Numbered from the stretch's first letter, positions 9,993-19,736 are shown. The stretch is 64,000 bases of DNA from an uncultured Bacteroidota bacterium (GCA_903847585.1 CAINEC010000067.1:1-64000), one strand, 5' to 3'. Notes: generated by a model from the letters alone, not told the origin. Numbers and translations are program-made.

Positions 9993-10106
9993 AACTATTA
10001 ATTCTCAGATATTAGTTGTCCTTTAGGGCTCTAAGTTAATAAATTACTGAAAATACAGAGACGGGAATACGAATTTCCACTCTGAATCAGTGTTTTTTTG
10101 TGCTGA

Positions 10107-10694
10107 TTATAAATAATTGAGGGATGCTTTTATTAAATCCTCCACTTTTGCATCACTTCCCAATTGTTTTTGCGCAGATAAAAGTGCTTTTTCAGCACTG
10201 GCTCTCGCAAATCCAAGCGCCATAAGAGCAATCAACGCATCTTCTCTGCTTGTATTGTGTAATGATGATAAAATTGTACCGGAATTAGGACTTAATTTAT
10301 TAACCTTATCCTGTAAATCGATGATGATACGCTGAGCAGATTTTGCCCCTATTCCTTTTACCTTTTGCAGGGTAGCGGCATCCCCTTTTGAAATGACAGA
10401 TCGTAATTGATCTGGAGCCAGACTCGACTGAATAATTCTGGCTGTAGATGCACCTACACCACTGACATTCAGTAATTCACGAAACATCAAACGTTCCTCT
10501 TCATCCGCAAATCCAAATAATAGTTGGGCATCCTCACGAACCACCTGATGTGCAAAAAGCTTGAATTGTTTTACATCTTTGATAGCGGTATAGGTATAAA
10601 GTGATATTTGAAGAAGATATCCCACACCATTACAATCCATCGTAACTTGCGTTGGGGTCAGATTTTCAATCTTACCATTAAAGTAATCGTACAT
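10107..10694 (-). CDS. ruvA: Holliday junction branch migration subunit RuvA
   Basis: A 195-residue protein that binds four-way DNA junctions as a tetramer and loads the RuvB motor. The N-terminal OB-fold begins MYDYFNGKIE. Two helix-hairpin-helix motifs are visible (LNVSGVGASTA and LQKVKGIGAKSA, near 75-120). The C-terminal domain that contacts RuvB ends at LIKASLNYL. An upstream in-frame start at 10766 would add 24 non-conserved residues encoded across the maeB terminator, so ATG 10694 is preferred. A TAnnTTTG element lies only 5 nt before this ATG, implying a very short leader. Confidence 0.95.
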   Translation of the reverse strand: MYDYFNGKIENLTPTQVTMDCNGVGYLLQISLYTYTAIKDVKQFKLFAHQVVREDAQLLFGFADEEERLMFRELLNVSGVGASTARIIQSSLAPDQLRSVISKGDAATLQKVKGIGAKSAQRIIIDLQDKVNKLSPNSGTILSSLHNTSREDALIALMALGFARASAEKALLSAQKQLGSDAKVEDLIKASLNYL

Positions 10695-10699
10695 AAATG

Positions 10700-10707
10700 C
10701 AAAAATA
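10700..10707 (-). promoter_or_regulatory. -7 promoter element for ruvA
   Basis: The minus strand reads TATTTTTG, matching TAnnTTTG. It ends 5 nt before the ruvA ATG, so the message would be leaderless or nearly so. No convincing -33 TTG is seen. Confidence 0.4.
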
Positions 10708-10730
10708 TGATTTTTTCGAGAGTAAAAATG

Positions 10731-10761
10731 AAAAAAGGGAGTCGATTGCCCGACCCCCTTT
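10731..10761 (-). terminator. Intrinsic terminator after maeB
   Basis: An 11 bp stem (AAAGGGAGTCG at 10734-10744 with CGACCCCCTTT at 10751-10761, one G-U pair) is followed on the minus strand by a T run. It separates maeB from ruvA and argues against a ruvA start inside it. Confidence 0.8.
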
Positions 10762-10782
10762 ATCAAAATAAATTATAGGTTA

Positions 10783-13083
10783 TTATTCTTTTACAAACGA
10801 CTTTTCTGAATTGACAGGAGCCTGAGGAATTCTTGTTTGTGCATCAACAACGGCAATGGTAATCATATTGACAATTTCACGAACGGAAGAGCCTAATTGC
10901 AGAATATGAACCGGCTTTTTCATTCCTAATAAAATTGGTCCGATAGCCTCTGCATCACCAACCGTCTGTAATAATTTGTAAGCAATATTACCAGCATCAA
11001 GATTTGGGAATATGAGTGTATTAACACCTGTTTCTGCCAAATCGCTGAACGGGAAATTATCCTTTAACAATTGCTGATTAAAAGCGAAGTTGGCTTGCAA
11101 TTCTCCATCAACAACTAACTCTGGATGCTTTGCATGTAAAATCTCCACAGCCTTACGCATTTTAATTGCGCTTTCGGTATTTGAAGATCCAAAATTCGAG
11201 TACGACATCAGTCCAACACGTGGTGCAATATTAAATCGTCGTACAGCCGCAGCAGTTAGTAAAGTTATCTCTACTATTTCTTCTACTGTAGGATTAATAT
11301 TAATGGTGGTGTCAGCAAAAAATACAGGGCCATCTTTTGTAATCATGATGTACATTCCAGCCATTTTTGATACTTCCGTCTGGGTGCCTATCACACGTAA
11401 AGCAGGCTTAATGGTCTCCGTATAATTACGTGTTAATCCACTAATAAGTGCATCTGCCATTCCTGTTTCAACCATCATAGCACCGAAATAATTACGCTCT
11501 TGCATAATTTTTTTCGACTCATACAAGGTAAATCCGCGACGTTTTCTCTTCTGGTAAAACAACTCAGCAAATTTTGCCAATGTTTCTGGTTCCTCGCGAG
11601 GATTGATAACAGTTACGCCATCTAAACGTAAATTATGTTCTTGTATAAGAGCTGCGATTTTCTCTTTATTACCCAACAAAATTGGATGTGCAACGCCATC
11701 TTCTTTAACAATCTGCGCAGCCTTCAAAATCTTGTAAGTATCTGCTTCCGCAAACACAACTCGTTGTGGATTTTGTTTTGCCTTATTGGTAATTACACGA
11801 ATCAGTTTATTATCAAGACCAAGACGTTTTTTCAATTCACTCTCGTAGGCTGTCCAATTAGTAATTGGTTTTTGCGCAACCCCAGATTGAATTGCTGCCT
11901 TAGCCACAGCAGGCGAAATAGTATGAATTAATCGCGGATCAAGCGGCTTTGGAATAATATAATCGCTACCGAAAGTAATATTACGTTGGTTATAAGCAAG
12001 ATTTACAATTTCTGGAACAGGCTCCTTTGCAAGTTGAGCAATAGCATGCACTGCTGCCAACTTCATTTCTTCATTAATTTGCGTAGCGCGAACATCTAAT
12101 GCGCCTCTAAAAATAAATGGAAACCCAATTACATTATTCACTTGATTAGGATAATCTGAACGACCTGTTGCCATAATTACGTCAGGGCGTGCAGCAATCG
12201 CATCTTCGTATTTAATCTCAGGATCAGGATTAGCCATTGCAAATACGATAGGCGTATCCGCCATTGAGCGCAAATGTTCTCCCTTTAGAATGTTTCCTTT
12301 TGACAATCCGATAAATACATCAGCATTATACAAAGCATCTTCAAGTGTATGAATATCGCGCTTTGTCGCAAACTTGCTTTTGTTGCCATCCAAATTATCT
12401 CTGTCGGCACGAATAACACCGGTACTATCCAGCATGACAATATTTTCCACATTTGCTCCAAGTGAAACGAATAATGAAGTACAAGATATTGCGGATGCAC
12501 CAGCACCATTAACTACGATACGAACATCACCAATTTTTTTATTTGCAATTTCTAATGCATTGATTAGGGCTGCACCTGAAATGATTGCAGTTCCATGTTG
12601 ATCATCATGCATCACTGGAATTTTCAACTCTGCCTTAAGACGTTTTTCTATTTCAAAGCACTCTGGTGCTTTAATATCTTCCAGGTTAATTCCTCCGAAA
12701 GTTGGAGCAATTGCCTTTACGGTTTTCACAAAATCATCAACATTAGTCTGATCAATTTCAATATCAAACACATCAATATCAGCAAAGATTTTAAAAAGCA
12801 ATCCTTTGCCTTCCATTACAGGTTTTGAAGCTTCTGCTCCAATATTTCCTAATCCAAGAACAGCGGTACCATTTGAAATCACTGCCACTAAGTTTCCCTT
12901 TGCAGTATACTTATAAACGTCCTCTGGATTCTTTTCAATTTCCAAACATGGAGCCGCAACTCCTGGTGAATATGCTAATGCTAAATCGCGCTGAGTACTT
13001 GTAGGTTTACTTGGTACTACTTCAATCTTTCCTGGTCTACCCGACTCATGATAATCAAGAGCCTCTTGTTTTAAATCTGGCAT
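10783..13083 (-). CDS. maeB: NADP-dependent malic enzyme, MaeB type
   Basis: A 766-residue cytoplasmic enzyme that oxidatively decarboxylates malate to pyruvate, making NADPH. Residues 1 to about 430 form the malic enzyme domain, with [11 protein letters not shown] near 33, the [10 protein letters not shown] catalytic region near 160 and a Rossmann NAD(P) segment VVNGAGASA. Residues from about 445 to 750 form a phosphotransacetylase-like domain that in MaeB enzymes is thought to be regulatory, sensing acetyl-CoA. Length matches the MaeB family (about 760). It starts at ATG 13083 and ends at an intrinsic terminator. It lies upstream of ruvA and sprA; as I recall, maeB-ruvA-sprA-gcvH order is common in Flavobacteriia. 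Confidence 0.95.
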   Translation of the reverse strand: MPDLKQEALDYHESGRPGKIEVVPSKPTSTQRDLALAYSPGVAAPCLEIEKNPEDVYKYTAKGNLVAVISNGTAVLGLGNIGAEASKPVMEGKGLLFKIFADIDVFDIEIDQTNVDDFVKTVKAIAPTFGGINLEDIKAPECFEIEKRLKAELKIPVMHDDQHGTAIISGAALINALEIANKKIGDVRIVVNGAGASAISCTSLFVSLGANVENIVMLDSTGVIRADRDNLDGNKSKFATKRDIHTLEDALYNADVFIGLSKGNILKGEHLRSMADTPIVFAMANPDPEIKYEDAIAARPDVIMATGRSDYPNQVNNVIGFPFIFRGALDVRATQINEEMKLAAVHAIAQLAKEPVPEIVNLAYNQRNITFGSDYIIPKPLDPRLIHTISPAVAKAAIQSGVAQKPITNWTAYESELKKRLGLDNKLIRVITNKAKQNPQRVVFAEADTYKILKAAQIVKEDGVAHPILLGNKEKIAALIQEHNLRLDGVTVINPREEPETLAKFAELFYQKRKRRGFTLYESKKIMQERNYFGAMMVETGMADALISGLTRNYTETIKPALRVIGTQTEVSKMAGMYIMITKDGPVFFADTTININPTVEEIVEITLLTAAAVRRFNIAPRVGLMSYSNFGSSNTESAIKMRKAVEILHAKHPELVVDGELQANFAFNQQLLKDNFPFSDLAETGVNTLIFPNLDAGNIAYKLLQTVGDAEAIGPILLGMKKPVHILQLGSSVREIVNMITIAVVDAQTRIPQAPVNSEKSFVKE

Positions 13084-13186
13084 ATCTTTCCTCTAAATTA
13101 TTTGAATTACGAAGATACAAAATACGAATATAGGTTGTATGTCTATATCAATCGAAAAACATGTAACAACTTGATTTTTGAATGCA

Positions 13187-13217
13187 TAAAAAAAGGCCAG
13201 ATAAATATCTGACCTTT
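13187..13217 (-). terminator. Intrinsic terminator after the 13238 cargo gene
   Basis: AAAGGCCAGATA pairs with TATCTGACCTTT with one mismatch. On the minus strand the stem is followed by a run of seven T. Confidence 0.75.
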
Positions 13218-13237
13218 CTGTTTATTGAAATTATTGA

Positions 13238-13948
13238 TTATCGATGAGAAACCACTAGTTTATAACTGTTCTTAACTTTGTTTTCGGATACGTAAGAGGC
13301 AATATATAATCCTGATTTTAATTCAGCAGTTGTAACTATTAAGCTTCCATTTTTTCCTGTCACATCAACGGTTTTAACCAATGACCCCAACATATTATAA
13401 ATATATAATTTATCATTGTTAGTTGCAACTGGAAGATTATAATTAAACACAGTAAACTGGTCAGCAGGGTTTTTTAAAGGCTTTGACAATCCATATGATT
13501 CAACTGCATCATTTAACCCTTGTGCACAAAATGCGAAATCCAATGTAAATCCTGTAGAATCTGCAGGGTTATTTTGATCATAGAATCGATAATGAATAGA
13601 AGCTGTTCCACAATTACCATTTGGGTACACTTTAGCATCGAACGTAGACTCACGGCCACCAGCTGCAATTGGTGTAGTATAACTTGTAACAGCCGTTCCC
13701 GGAGGATTACAGTATTGACCAAAGCAAAATAACTCATACATACCTGCTGGAAGATTATTAATGTCACGTTCTACAATAATGTCTACCGAAGTTGCATTAT
13801 TATTATCCAAACGGGCTGTAGATTCTAGCACATTGGTGTTACCTGGATCGGAAACAACTAAGTTGTAACCTGATAGAACTAGGTTTTGTCCAAATGAAAC
13901 TAAAGAGAATCCTAGGACAAATAAAAATGATAGTAAATATTTTTTCAT
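13238..13948 (-). CDS. Secreted protein with T9SS type A sorting domain
   Basis: A 236-residue exported protein. The signal peptide is MKKYLLSFLFVLGFSLVSFG. A beta-rich domain of about 140 residues follows, containing a CFGQYC cysteine pair. The last 75 residues form a T9SS type A sorting domain (YNMLGSLVKTVDV, then SGLYIASYV and a basic end). The middle domain is not one I can name; its layout resembles small secreted Bacteroidota beta-sandwiches. An ATG at 13964-13966 would add six residues ahead of the signal peptide; the ATG at 13946-13948 directly precedes its lysines and is preferred. It is divergent from the Omp28-TlpA genes and is followed by its own terminator. Confidence 0.8.
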   Translation of the reverse strand: MKKYLLSFLFVLGFSLVSFGQNLVLSGYNLVVSDPGNTNVLESTARLDNNNATSVDIIVERDINNLPAGMYELFCFGQYCNPPGTAVTSYTTPIAAGGRESTFDAKVYPNGNCGTASIHYRFYDQNNPADSTGFTLDFAFCAQGLNDAVESYGLSKPLKNPADQFTVFNYNLPVATNNDKLYIYNMLGSLVKTVDVTGKNGSLIVTTAELKSGLYIASYVSENKVKNSYKLVVSHR

Positions 13949-14103
13949 ATTATTCAATTTTTGCATAATGTTTTGGGAGTGTAAATTTAGTTAAAAACCC
14001 ATTAAAAAAGAAATATTTTAATACTCAAATCATAATAAAAGTGTTTTTTCATAATTTAGGCATCTTAAATAAATTAAACCAAACCCTTTAAAACTTAAAT
14101 GAT

Positions 14104-15966
14104 ATGCAAAAAATTTACTCATTAATTGCTTGCTTGTTGATTTCAGGATCAGTATTCAGTCAATCACAGCGACTAGTATTATTCGAAGAATTCACAAGTG
14201 AAAATTGTCCACCTTGTGCTGCTGTCAATGGCCCGCTCAACGATTTACTAAACAACAATGGCTCAGAGGTAGTATCCATTAAATACCAGAATAATATTCC
14301 TTCAGCAGGTCCAATGTATGGTCACAATACTGCTGATGTAAATTCAAGAATGACTTATTACGGCAACAATTATTCTCCTAACGGAATTCTAGATGGCAAC
14401 GTATATAATGATCAACCTGCTACGTTAACACAGGCTATTTTAACAAATCGTGCTGCAGTTACGTCGCCGTTTACAATAAGTATTAGTCATGCAATCAATG
14501 GAACGTCTGTTGACGTAACTGCTGTAGTAAAAATGACAGGAAGTATTTCTCCTTCAGGGTTAGTTGCGCAATTTGCAATCATTGAAAGAAATGTTTATTT
14601 CACTGCAGCTCCAGGGTCAAACGGAGAGAAACATTTCGAAGGTGTCATGAAAAAAATGTTACCTAATTCATCAGGTACAGCATTACCTTCCACTATGGTA
14701 CAAGGAGATTCTGTAGTTTACAATTTCTCTTGGACAATGGCAAATGTTTATAACCAAGTTCAATTAGCTGTTGTTGGCTTCGTTCAAGATAACGCTACAA
14801 AAGAAGTGCATCAAGCTGGATATAGCCGCACATTAATTCAAAATGATGCTGGTGTTACTGCAACTCAAATTAATTATTTGAATTGTGATACAGTGGTAAC
14901 TCCTTCAGTAAATGTATTTAACTATGGTATTTCTGATTTAACTTCAGTGGATATTCTTTATAAAGTGGATGCTGGTACAAACCAAACTTACAATTGGACA
15001 GGGAATATTCCTTCAGGTGGTTCAGGTTTAATTACTTTACCGGCAATCACATTAACAGCTGGTTCACATACTATTACAACTGCTACAGCGAATCCAAATG
15101 GAAGTGCTGACCAAGATGCATTTAATGACTCCAAAGTGACTCCATTATTAATTGCAGCTTCTCCGATTGCAACTCCGATAATTCAAGGATTTACTGCAGG
15201 TGCTTTCCCTCCAGTTGGTTGGGCTAGGTATAATGCAGATGCAGGCTTCACCTGGACGCGTGTAGCAGCTGGTGCAACAGGAACTAATGGTTCAGCTAAA
15301 ATCGATTTTTATAATAGTTCTGAAGGTCAAATTGACGAGTTATTCTTGCCTCCATTCTCACTTGTTGGGGCAAACAACGCATATTTAACATTTTATGTAG
15401 CAAAAGTTAGATACAGTGCTGCTTACAACGATGAATTAGATTTTAATGCAACAACAGATTGTGGTACAACATGGAATATGCTTTGGGGTAAATCAGATAA
15501 TACAGGTTTAACAACAAATTTAACAGCCAATACGAATGCTTGGACACCTGTTTCAGGATCTACTACAGACTGGAGACAAGAAACAGTTGATCTTTCTTCT
15601 TTATTAGGCCAAACAAACATCATTGCTAAATTCACTGCAATCAGTGGTTATGGTAACAATGGTTATATCGACGATATCAACATTACTCAAAATGTTGGAG
15701 TTGGTGAGAATTCAGTAACTGAAACAATCAGCGTATTCCCTATCCCTTCTGCTGGTAATGTAAGTTTAACATTAGATAAGTTAAATGCATCTACATTCAC
15801 AATTGTTATTACTGATATGGCTGGTAAAACAATTTCAAGACAAGAGAATGTTGCTAATACAGGAACATTAACGGTAGATCTTTCTTCATTCGAAAATGGA
15901 TCTTACTTAGTTAACATCGAAACACCAGGACAAAAAATCATTAAAAAAGTAATTTTAGAGAAATAA
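14104..15966 (+). CDS. T9SS-secreted Omp28-like thioredoxin-fold protein
   Basis: A 620-residue protein with a signal peptide (1-20). An Omp28-related thioredoxin-like domain (about 22-250) carries C35-P-P-C38 in EEFTSENCPPCAAVNG. A beta-sandwich follows (about 255-355), then a choice-of-anchor or adhesin-type jelly roll (about 365-535, GYIDDINI near its end), and finally a type A T9SS sorting domain (about 545-620, VFPIPSAGNVSL through KKVILEK). The CxxC and domain order suggest an extracellular protein with thiol or disulfide chemistry; its partner is unknown. It is the first of four plus-strand genes encoding exported proteins, three of which have CxxC sites. A UUCG-loop terminator follows. 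Confidence 0.85.
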   Translation: MQKIYSLIACLLISGSVFSQSQRLVLFEEFTSENCPPCAAVNGPLNDLLNNNGSEVVSIKYQNNIPSAGPMYGHNTADVNSRMTYYGNNYSPNGILDGNVYNDQPATLTQAILTNRAAVTSPFTISISHAINGTSVDVTAVVKMTGSISPSGLVAQFAIIERNVYFTAAPGSNGEKHFEGVMKKMLPNSSGTALPSTMVQGDSVVYNFSWTMANVYNQVQLAVVGFVQDNATKEVHQAGYSRTLIQNDAGVTATQINYLNCDTVVTPSVNVFNYGISDLTSVDILYKVDAGTNQTYNWTGNIPSGGSGLITLPAITLTAGSHTITTATANPNGSADQDAFNDSKVTPLLIAASPIATPIIQGFTAGAFPPVGWARYNADAGFTWTRVAAGATGTNGSAKIDFYNSSEGQIDELFLPPFSLVGANNAYLTFYVAKVRYSAAYNDELDFNATTDCGTTWNMLWGKSDNTGLTTNLTANTNAWTPVSGSTTDWRQETVDLSSLLGQTNIIAKFTAISGYGNNGYIDDINITQNVGVGENSVTETISVFPIPSAGNVSLTLDKLNASTFTIVITDMAGKTISRQENVANTGTLTVDLSSFENGSYLVNIETPGQKIIKKVILEK

Positions 15967-15976
15967 TCTCGTTATA

Positions 15977-16000
15977 AAAGGGACTCTTCGGAGTCCCTTT
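15977..16000 (+). terminator. Intrinsic terminator with TTCG tetraloop
   Basis: AAAGGGACTC-TTCG-GAGTCCCTTT is a perfect 10 bp stem. The following sequence ATTTAAT is only weakly T-rich, so termination may be partial. Confidence 0.7.
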
Positions 16001-16014
16001 ATTTAATACTACCT

Positions 16015-16521
16015 ATGAAAAAGCTATTTATCTTAGTAACAGTATCATTAATTAGTCATTTGTGCATTGCTCAATCAACAGCAACTAAAACAGATGTTGG
16101 GCATGCAAGCGTTAAGACATTAGAAGGGAAAGAATTCAATACAGCATCAATCAGTAATGATGGTAAGCCTTTTATCATTGACTTTTGGGCAACATGGTGT
16201 AAGCCTTGTGTTGCTGAACTTGATGCAATCAACGAAGAGTATTCACAGTGGAAAGAAGAAACCGGGGTAAAGGTTTTTGCAGTTTCTATTGATGATAGTC
16301 GCTCGATGAGCCGCGTAGCACCTTATGTTGCTGGTAAAGGTTGGGACTATACAATTCTATTAGATCCTAATGGAGATTTTAAAAGAGCTATGAATGTTAA
16401 TTCGGTACCACATACATTTTTATTCGATGGTAACGGAAAGCTTGTTGCACAGCATAATAATTATTCTGCAGGTGATGAAGACAATCTGTTTGAAGAAATA
16501 AAAAAGCTTTCAGGGAAATAA
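16015..16521 (+). CDS. TlpA-like periplasmic thioredoxin-family protein
   Basis: A 168-residue protein with a signal peptide (1-19) and one thioredoxin/AhpC-type domain. The active site is W61-C62-K-P-C65 in FWATWCKPCVAELDAI. A cis-proline loop candidate is VNSVPHTFLF. TlpA/ResA proteins reduce disulfides in the periplasm, for example on cytochromes or other exported proteins; the substrate here is not known. It lies between a T9SS-secreted Omp28 protein and a DUF6029 barrel, which suggests these act on the same extracytoplasmic thiol pathway. The ATG lies 15 nt after the preceding terminator stem, so any dedicated promoter must overlap that hairpin. Confidence 0.92.
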   Translation: MKKLFILVTVSLISHLCIAQSTATKTDVGHASVKTLEGKEFNTASISNDGKPFIIDFWATWCKPCVAELDAINEEYSQWKEETGVKVFAVSIDDSRSMSRVAPYVAGKGWDYTILLDPNGDFKRAMNVNSVPHTFLFDGNGKLVAQHNNYSAGDEDNLFEEIKKLSGK

Positions 16522-16542
16522 TTACTTAGAATTAAATAAATT

Positions 16543-16582
16543 CGGGAACTTAACAAAAGTTAGGTTCCCGTTTTTATTTTTG
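16543..16582 (+). terminator. Intrinsic terminator after the TlpA gene
   Basis: CGGGAACTTAAC pairs with GTTAGGTTCCCG (12 bp, one wobble) around an AAAA loop, followed by TTTTTATTTTT. Confidence 0.85.
16575..16582 (+). promoter_or_regulatory. -7 promoter element for the DUF6029 gene
   Basis: TATTTTTG matches TAnnTTTG and ends 17 nt before the ATG. It is embedded in the T run of the preceding terminator, so termination and re-initiation share the same bases. Confidence 0.45.
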
Positions 16583-16599
16583 CACCTTAATTAATCAAA

Positions 16600-18237
16600 A
16601 TGAATAAACTATTACGAATTACAGTTGCGTGTATGTGTTTAGTGTTTGCAGCACAACTTGTAAACGCTCAGCAGTCGAGCATAATGTCGAATATCACAGG
16701 GAACTTTGAAGTCAACTCACAATATTATAAACCCGATAGCGCCATACTTGCACCTGATGTCCCAGAGAAATTATTAAGTAACGGGTTCTTTAATCTTAAT
16801 TATGAATCAGGCAATTTTAAAGCAGGACTACGTTACGAAAGTTACTTGAATGCCTTACAAGGCTTTGACCCAAATTATCGAGGCAGTGGAATCACTTACC
16901 GATTTGCGCAATTTTCAAAAGACGAAATAACCATTACAGCAGGTAATTTTTATGATCAGTTTGGTAATGGATTAATCTTTAGAAGTTATGAAGAACGTGC
17001 ATTAGGGGTGGACAATGCAATGGATGGATTACATATTAAGTACAATCCTTACAAAGGAATTATACTAAAAGGATTTGTAGCTGAACAACGAAATTTCTTT
17101 GCTAAAGGTCCTGGAATTGTGAGAGGATTTGACGGGGATGTACAATTGAATGATGCATTTGATTCATGGACTGATAAAAAACTTCGGTTAGGCGTAGGTG
17201 GTAGTTTTGTGAGTAAATATCAAAAGGATAATAGTCCTACCAGAATTCTCCCTGAAAATGTAGGAGCTTATGCATTTAGAACTAATGTAGGATATGGTAA
17301 TTGGTTAGTGAATGCTGAATATGCCAGCAAGATTAATGATCCATCAATTGTCAATAATTTCATTTACAAAAATGGAGAAGCCTTATTGTTAAATATTAAC
17401 TATGCTAAGAAAGGATTCGGTGCGCAGGTATCTGGAAAGCGAGTTGACAATATGAATTATCGTTCAGACAGAGGTGCAACAGGAAACAGTTTGTTCATCA
17501 ATTACCTTCCAGCAATCAATAAGCAATTAACCTATCGCTTAAGTACATTATACCCTTTCGCTACGCAGCCGAATGGGGAGATGGGTGCAGCGGGCGAAAT
17601 ATATATTAACTGTAAACCTGAAAGTGCACTTGGTGGTAAATACGGAACCAAGTTAAGTTTATCGGCTTCCGCTGTTAATGATATAAAGCGTACAGCTTTA
17701 AGCAATGATACATTAGGGTATGCATCTGATTTTTTTGCAATAGGCGACAACCGTTATTATCAAGATGTAAATTTTGAACTAACTAAGAAGTTATCGAAGA
17801 ATGATAAAATAATTTTAACTTATATCTATCAGATTTACGACAAGAATGTAATTGAAGGAAAAATTGGAGAAAAACAAGTCACATCACATATTGGTGTAGT
17901 AGAATACCTTCATAAATTCGATTCAAAACATAGCATTCGTACCGAATTACAACACTTACAAACTGCCGAGGACAAAAAAAACTGGGCTATGCTTTTAGTA
18001 GAATATAGTGTTTCGCCAAAGTGGATTATTACTGTATTTGATGAATGGAATTATGGTAATTATAAAAAAGACCAGCGCTTTCATTACTATAATGCTAGTA
18101 TGGTTTATACAAAAGGACCAACACGAATTGGACTAGGTTATGCTCGTCAGCGTGCAGGATTATTATGCGTTGGAGGTGTATGTAGATTTGTACCTGCAAG
18201 CAACGGATTTAATGTAACAGTAACAAGTAGATTTTAA
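16600..18237 (+). CDS. DUF6029-family outer-membrane beta-barrel
   Basis: A 545-residue protein with a signal peptide (1-23). Long alternating hydrophobic and polar strands run to a C terminus ending in F (residues FNVTVTSRF), as in outer-membrane barrels. The family is recognised from segments such as GNFYDQFGNGLIFRSYEERALGVDNAMDG (near 120-150); I recall these as DUF6029, a Bacteroidota family without known function. Two cysteines near the end (CVGGVC, around 525-530) are the only close pair and could form a disulfide. It is followed 4 nt later by an Omp28 lipoprotein gene, so these two are co-transcribed. A transport or docking role for the neighbouring thioredoxin-fold proteins is inference. 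Confidence 0.75.
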   Translation: MNKLLRITVACMCLVFAAQLVNAQQSSIMSNITGNFEVNSQYYKPDSAILAPDVPEKLLSNGFFNLNYESGNFKAGLRYESYLNALQGFDPNYRGSGITYRFAQFSKDEITITAGNFYDQFGNGLIFRSYEERALGVDNAMDGLHIKYNPYKGIILKGFVAEQRNFFAKGPGIVRGFDGDVQLNDAFDSWTDKKLRLGVGGSFVSKYQKDNSPTRILPENVGAYAFRTNVGYGNWLVNAEYASKINDPSIVNNFIYKNGEALLLNINYAKKGFGAQVSGKRVDNMNYRSDRGATGNSLFINYLPAINKQLTYRLSTLYPFATQPNGEMGAAGEIYINCKPESALGGKYGTKLSLSASAVNDIKRTALSNDTLGYASDFFAIGDNRYYQDVNFELTKKLSKNDKIILTYIYQIYDKNVIEGKIGEKQVTSHIGVVEYLHKFDSKHSIRTELQHLQTAEDKKNWAMLLVEYSVSPKWIITVFDEWNYGNYKKDQRFHYYNASMVYTKGPTRIGLGYARQRAGLLCVGGVCRFVPASNGFNVTVTSRF

Positions 18238-18241
18238 TATT

Positions 18242-19102
18242 ATGATAAAACATTTGAAATTATTTACGCTTTGTACCCTACTCATTTTAGGATTCTTTTT
18301 CTTCGGATGCGATAAGATTGAAGGACCATATGGAGTAAGCAACGGTACTACGCCAACAGATACAACCACTGACACTATTCTAAGAAAAGTTTTATTGGAA
18401 GATTTTACAGGTCACACTTGTCAGGCTTGTCCTGCTTCGCATGCAGAAGCAAAACGATTACATGATATTTACGGTGAACAATTAGTTGTATTAAGTGTAC
18501 ATGCAGGGTTTTTCGCATGGCCACAAAATGCTCCATATCAAAATAATTTTCAAACCACAGAAGGAACAGCTATCGCGACCGACTTTAATGTGATTAATTT
18601 AAACTTCCCGAAAGGAATGGTGAATCGCTTATACAAACCAGCTACCACATCACAATATATTTTTGATTGGCCAGACTGGGAAACAAATATAGATACCATT
18701 TTAGATAAGCCAGCTGACGCAGGAATTGATATTGCTAATTCATTTAATGCAACGGATAGCATGATGACTGCTACGATTGATATTAAAATGTTGAATGATT
18801 ATGCAAACCCTATCAACTTAGCTGTTTACTTCGCAGAAGACAGTATCGTTTCTCCTCAAAAGAATGGAAGTGTTGATGTGTTAAATTATATTCATCGTCA
18901 TGTTTTAAGAGGATCATTCTCTGGTACATTTGGAGAGACATTAGTAAACAGTGCAACAGCTGGTCAGGAAATAAACAGAACATATTCCACTAAATTAAAG
19001 CCTACTAATGCGAATGTAAACCAGGTATATATATATGCTATCCTTTTTGATAATATTACACGTGAGGTAATTCAGGTAGAAGAAAAGAAACTGATTCCTT
19101 AA
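18242..19102 (+). CDS. Omp28-like lipoprotein with CxxC
   Basis: A 286-residue lipoprotein. The lipobox ends at C23 (GFFFFGC). A thioredoxin-like Omp28 domain follows, with C60-Q-A-C63 in LEDFTGHTCQACPASH. The C-terminal half is a beta-sandwich of about 110 residues. Omp28 was first described as a surface protein of Porphyromonas; its chemistry is not settled. Here the gene starts 4 nt after the DUF6029 barrel gene, and the two are likely an envelope pair. It is shorter than the first Omp28 protein in the window because it has no adhesin domain or T9SS signal; it is anchored by lipid instead. A terminator follows. Confidence 0.85.
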   Translation: MIKHLKLFTLCTLLILGFFFFGCDKIEGPYGVSNGTTPTDTTTDTILRKVLLEDFTGHTCQACPASHAEAKRLHDIYGEQLVVLSVHAGFFAWPQNAPYQNNFQTTEGTAIATDFNVINLNFPKGMVNRLYKPATTSQYIFDWPDWETNIDTILDKPADAGIDIANSFNATDSMMTATIDIKMLNDYANPINLAVYFAEDSIVSPQKNGSVDVLNYIHRHVLRGSFSGTFGETLVNSATAGQEINRTYSTKLKPTNANVNQVYIYAILFDNITREVIQVEEKKLIP

Positions 19103-19126
19103 TTGTAATTAACAAATTAAAATGAC

Positions 19127-19155
19127 AAGCCTCTTCATCCGAAGGGGCTTTTTTT
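19127..19155 (+). terminator. Intrinsic terminator after the Omp28 lipoprotein
   Basis: AAGCCTCTTC pairs with GAAGGGGCTT (one wobble) around a four-base loop, followed by a T run. Confidence 0.85.
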
Positions 19156-19182
19156 ATGAATTAACAATAGGCTGTTAATTGC

Positions 19183-19196
19183 TAAACGTTTGTAAA
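19183..19196. promoter_or_regulatory. Copy of the TTTACAAACGTTTA motif
   Basis: TAAACGTTTGTAAA is the exact reverse complement of 14 bases found twice at 45819-45996. It lies 23 nt upstream of the -7 element of the next gene, so an operator role is possible. Function is unknown. Confidence 0.4.
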
Positions 19197-19219
19197 CGGA
19201 TAATGGGATTTTGAGAAAA

Positions 19220-19227
19220 TAGCTTTG
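19220..19227 (+). promoter_or_regulatory. -7 promoter element for the 19273 gene
   Basis: TAGCTTTG matches TAnnTTTG. It lies 45 nt before the ATG at 19273 and would place the track of upstream in-frame codons in the leader. Confidence 0.45.
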
Positions 19228-19272
19228 CCTCATCAGTTCATCAATTTAAATATCCTTTCAAAAAACAAAAAC

Positions 19273-19728
19273 ATGAAAAAACAAATCTTAACACTGATCA
19301 TGATGCTAACAATCATGAACTCGCTTCCAACAAACGCCGAAGCAGCAAATCAAACAACAACTTGTGTTCGTCCTCCGAAAATTCACATTGTAATTGTAAT
19401 GGGCAAACCAAAATACGATTGTGAAGTCTATCCAGGAATTTGCGTATTTCTTTATGGCACCATCGATAGAACAAATCCTTTATCAGCAGGAACCTATGTC
19501 TCTTACGAAAACAATTCACTGCAAATAGAAATTCAGAAAAATGAAATAAGCGATTTGTTAAATAAAAAACTTCAAGAGAATTCAATATTTGATTTAGAAA
19601 ACGAATATGAAATTCCAGATGATATTAGTAGAGACTTAGGAAGCGATTCGAATATTATGTTGATTCCAGGTAGTTATGAAATACAGGATAATGGCGACAG
19701 TTATATGATGAATATACGCTGCCGATAA
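19273..19728 (+). CDS. Small exported protein of unknown function
   Basis: A 151-residue protein I do not recognise. It has a signal peptide (MKKQILTLIMMLTIMNSLPTN, cleavage probably after an AEA motif near 25) and no lipobox. Three cysteines are seen in the N-terminal half (one before VRPPK, one in YDCEVYPGICVFLYG) and one near the end (RCR). The C-terminal half is acidic. An in-frame ATG at 19225 would add 16 residues ahead of the signal peptide, so ATG 19273 is preferred. The next gene also encodes an exported small protein. It may be lineage-specific. Confidence 0.65.
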   Translation: MKKQILTLIMMLTIMNSLPTNAEAANQTTTCVRPPKIHIVIVMGKPKYDCEVYPGICVFLYGTIDRTNPLSAGTYVSYENNSLQIEIQKNEISDLLNKKLQENSIFDLENEYEIPDDISRDLGSDSNIMLIPGSYEIQDNGDSYMMNIRCR

Positions 19729-19736
19729 AATAATTT

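Noticed and set aside
9990-9997. TAGTTTTG as sprA promoter
   Set aside because: It overlaps the start codon itself, so transcription would begin inside the gene.
10695-10766. Extended RuvA N terminus
   Set aside because: The added residues cross the maeB terminator and are not part of RuvA.
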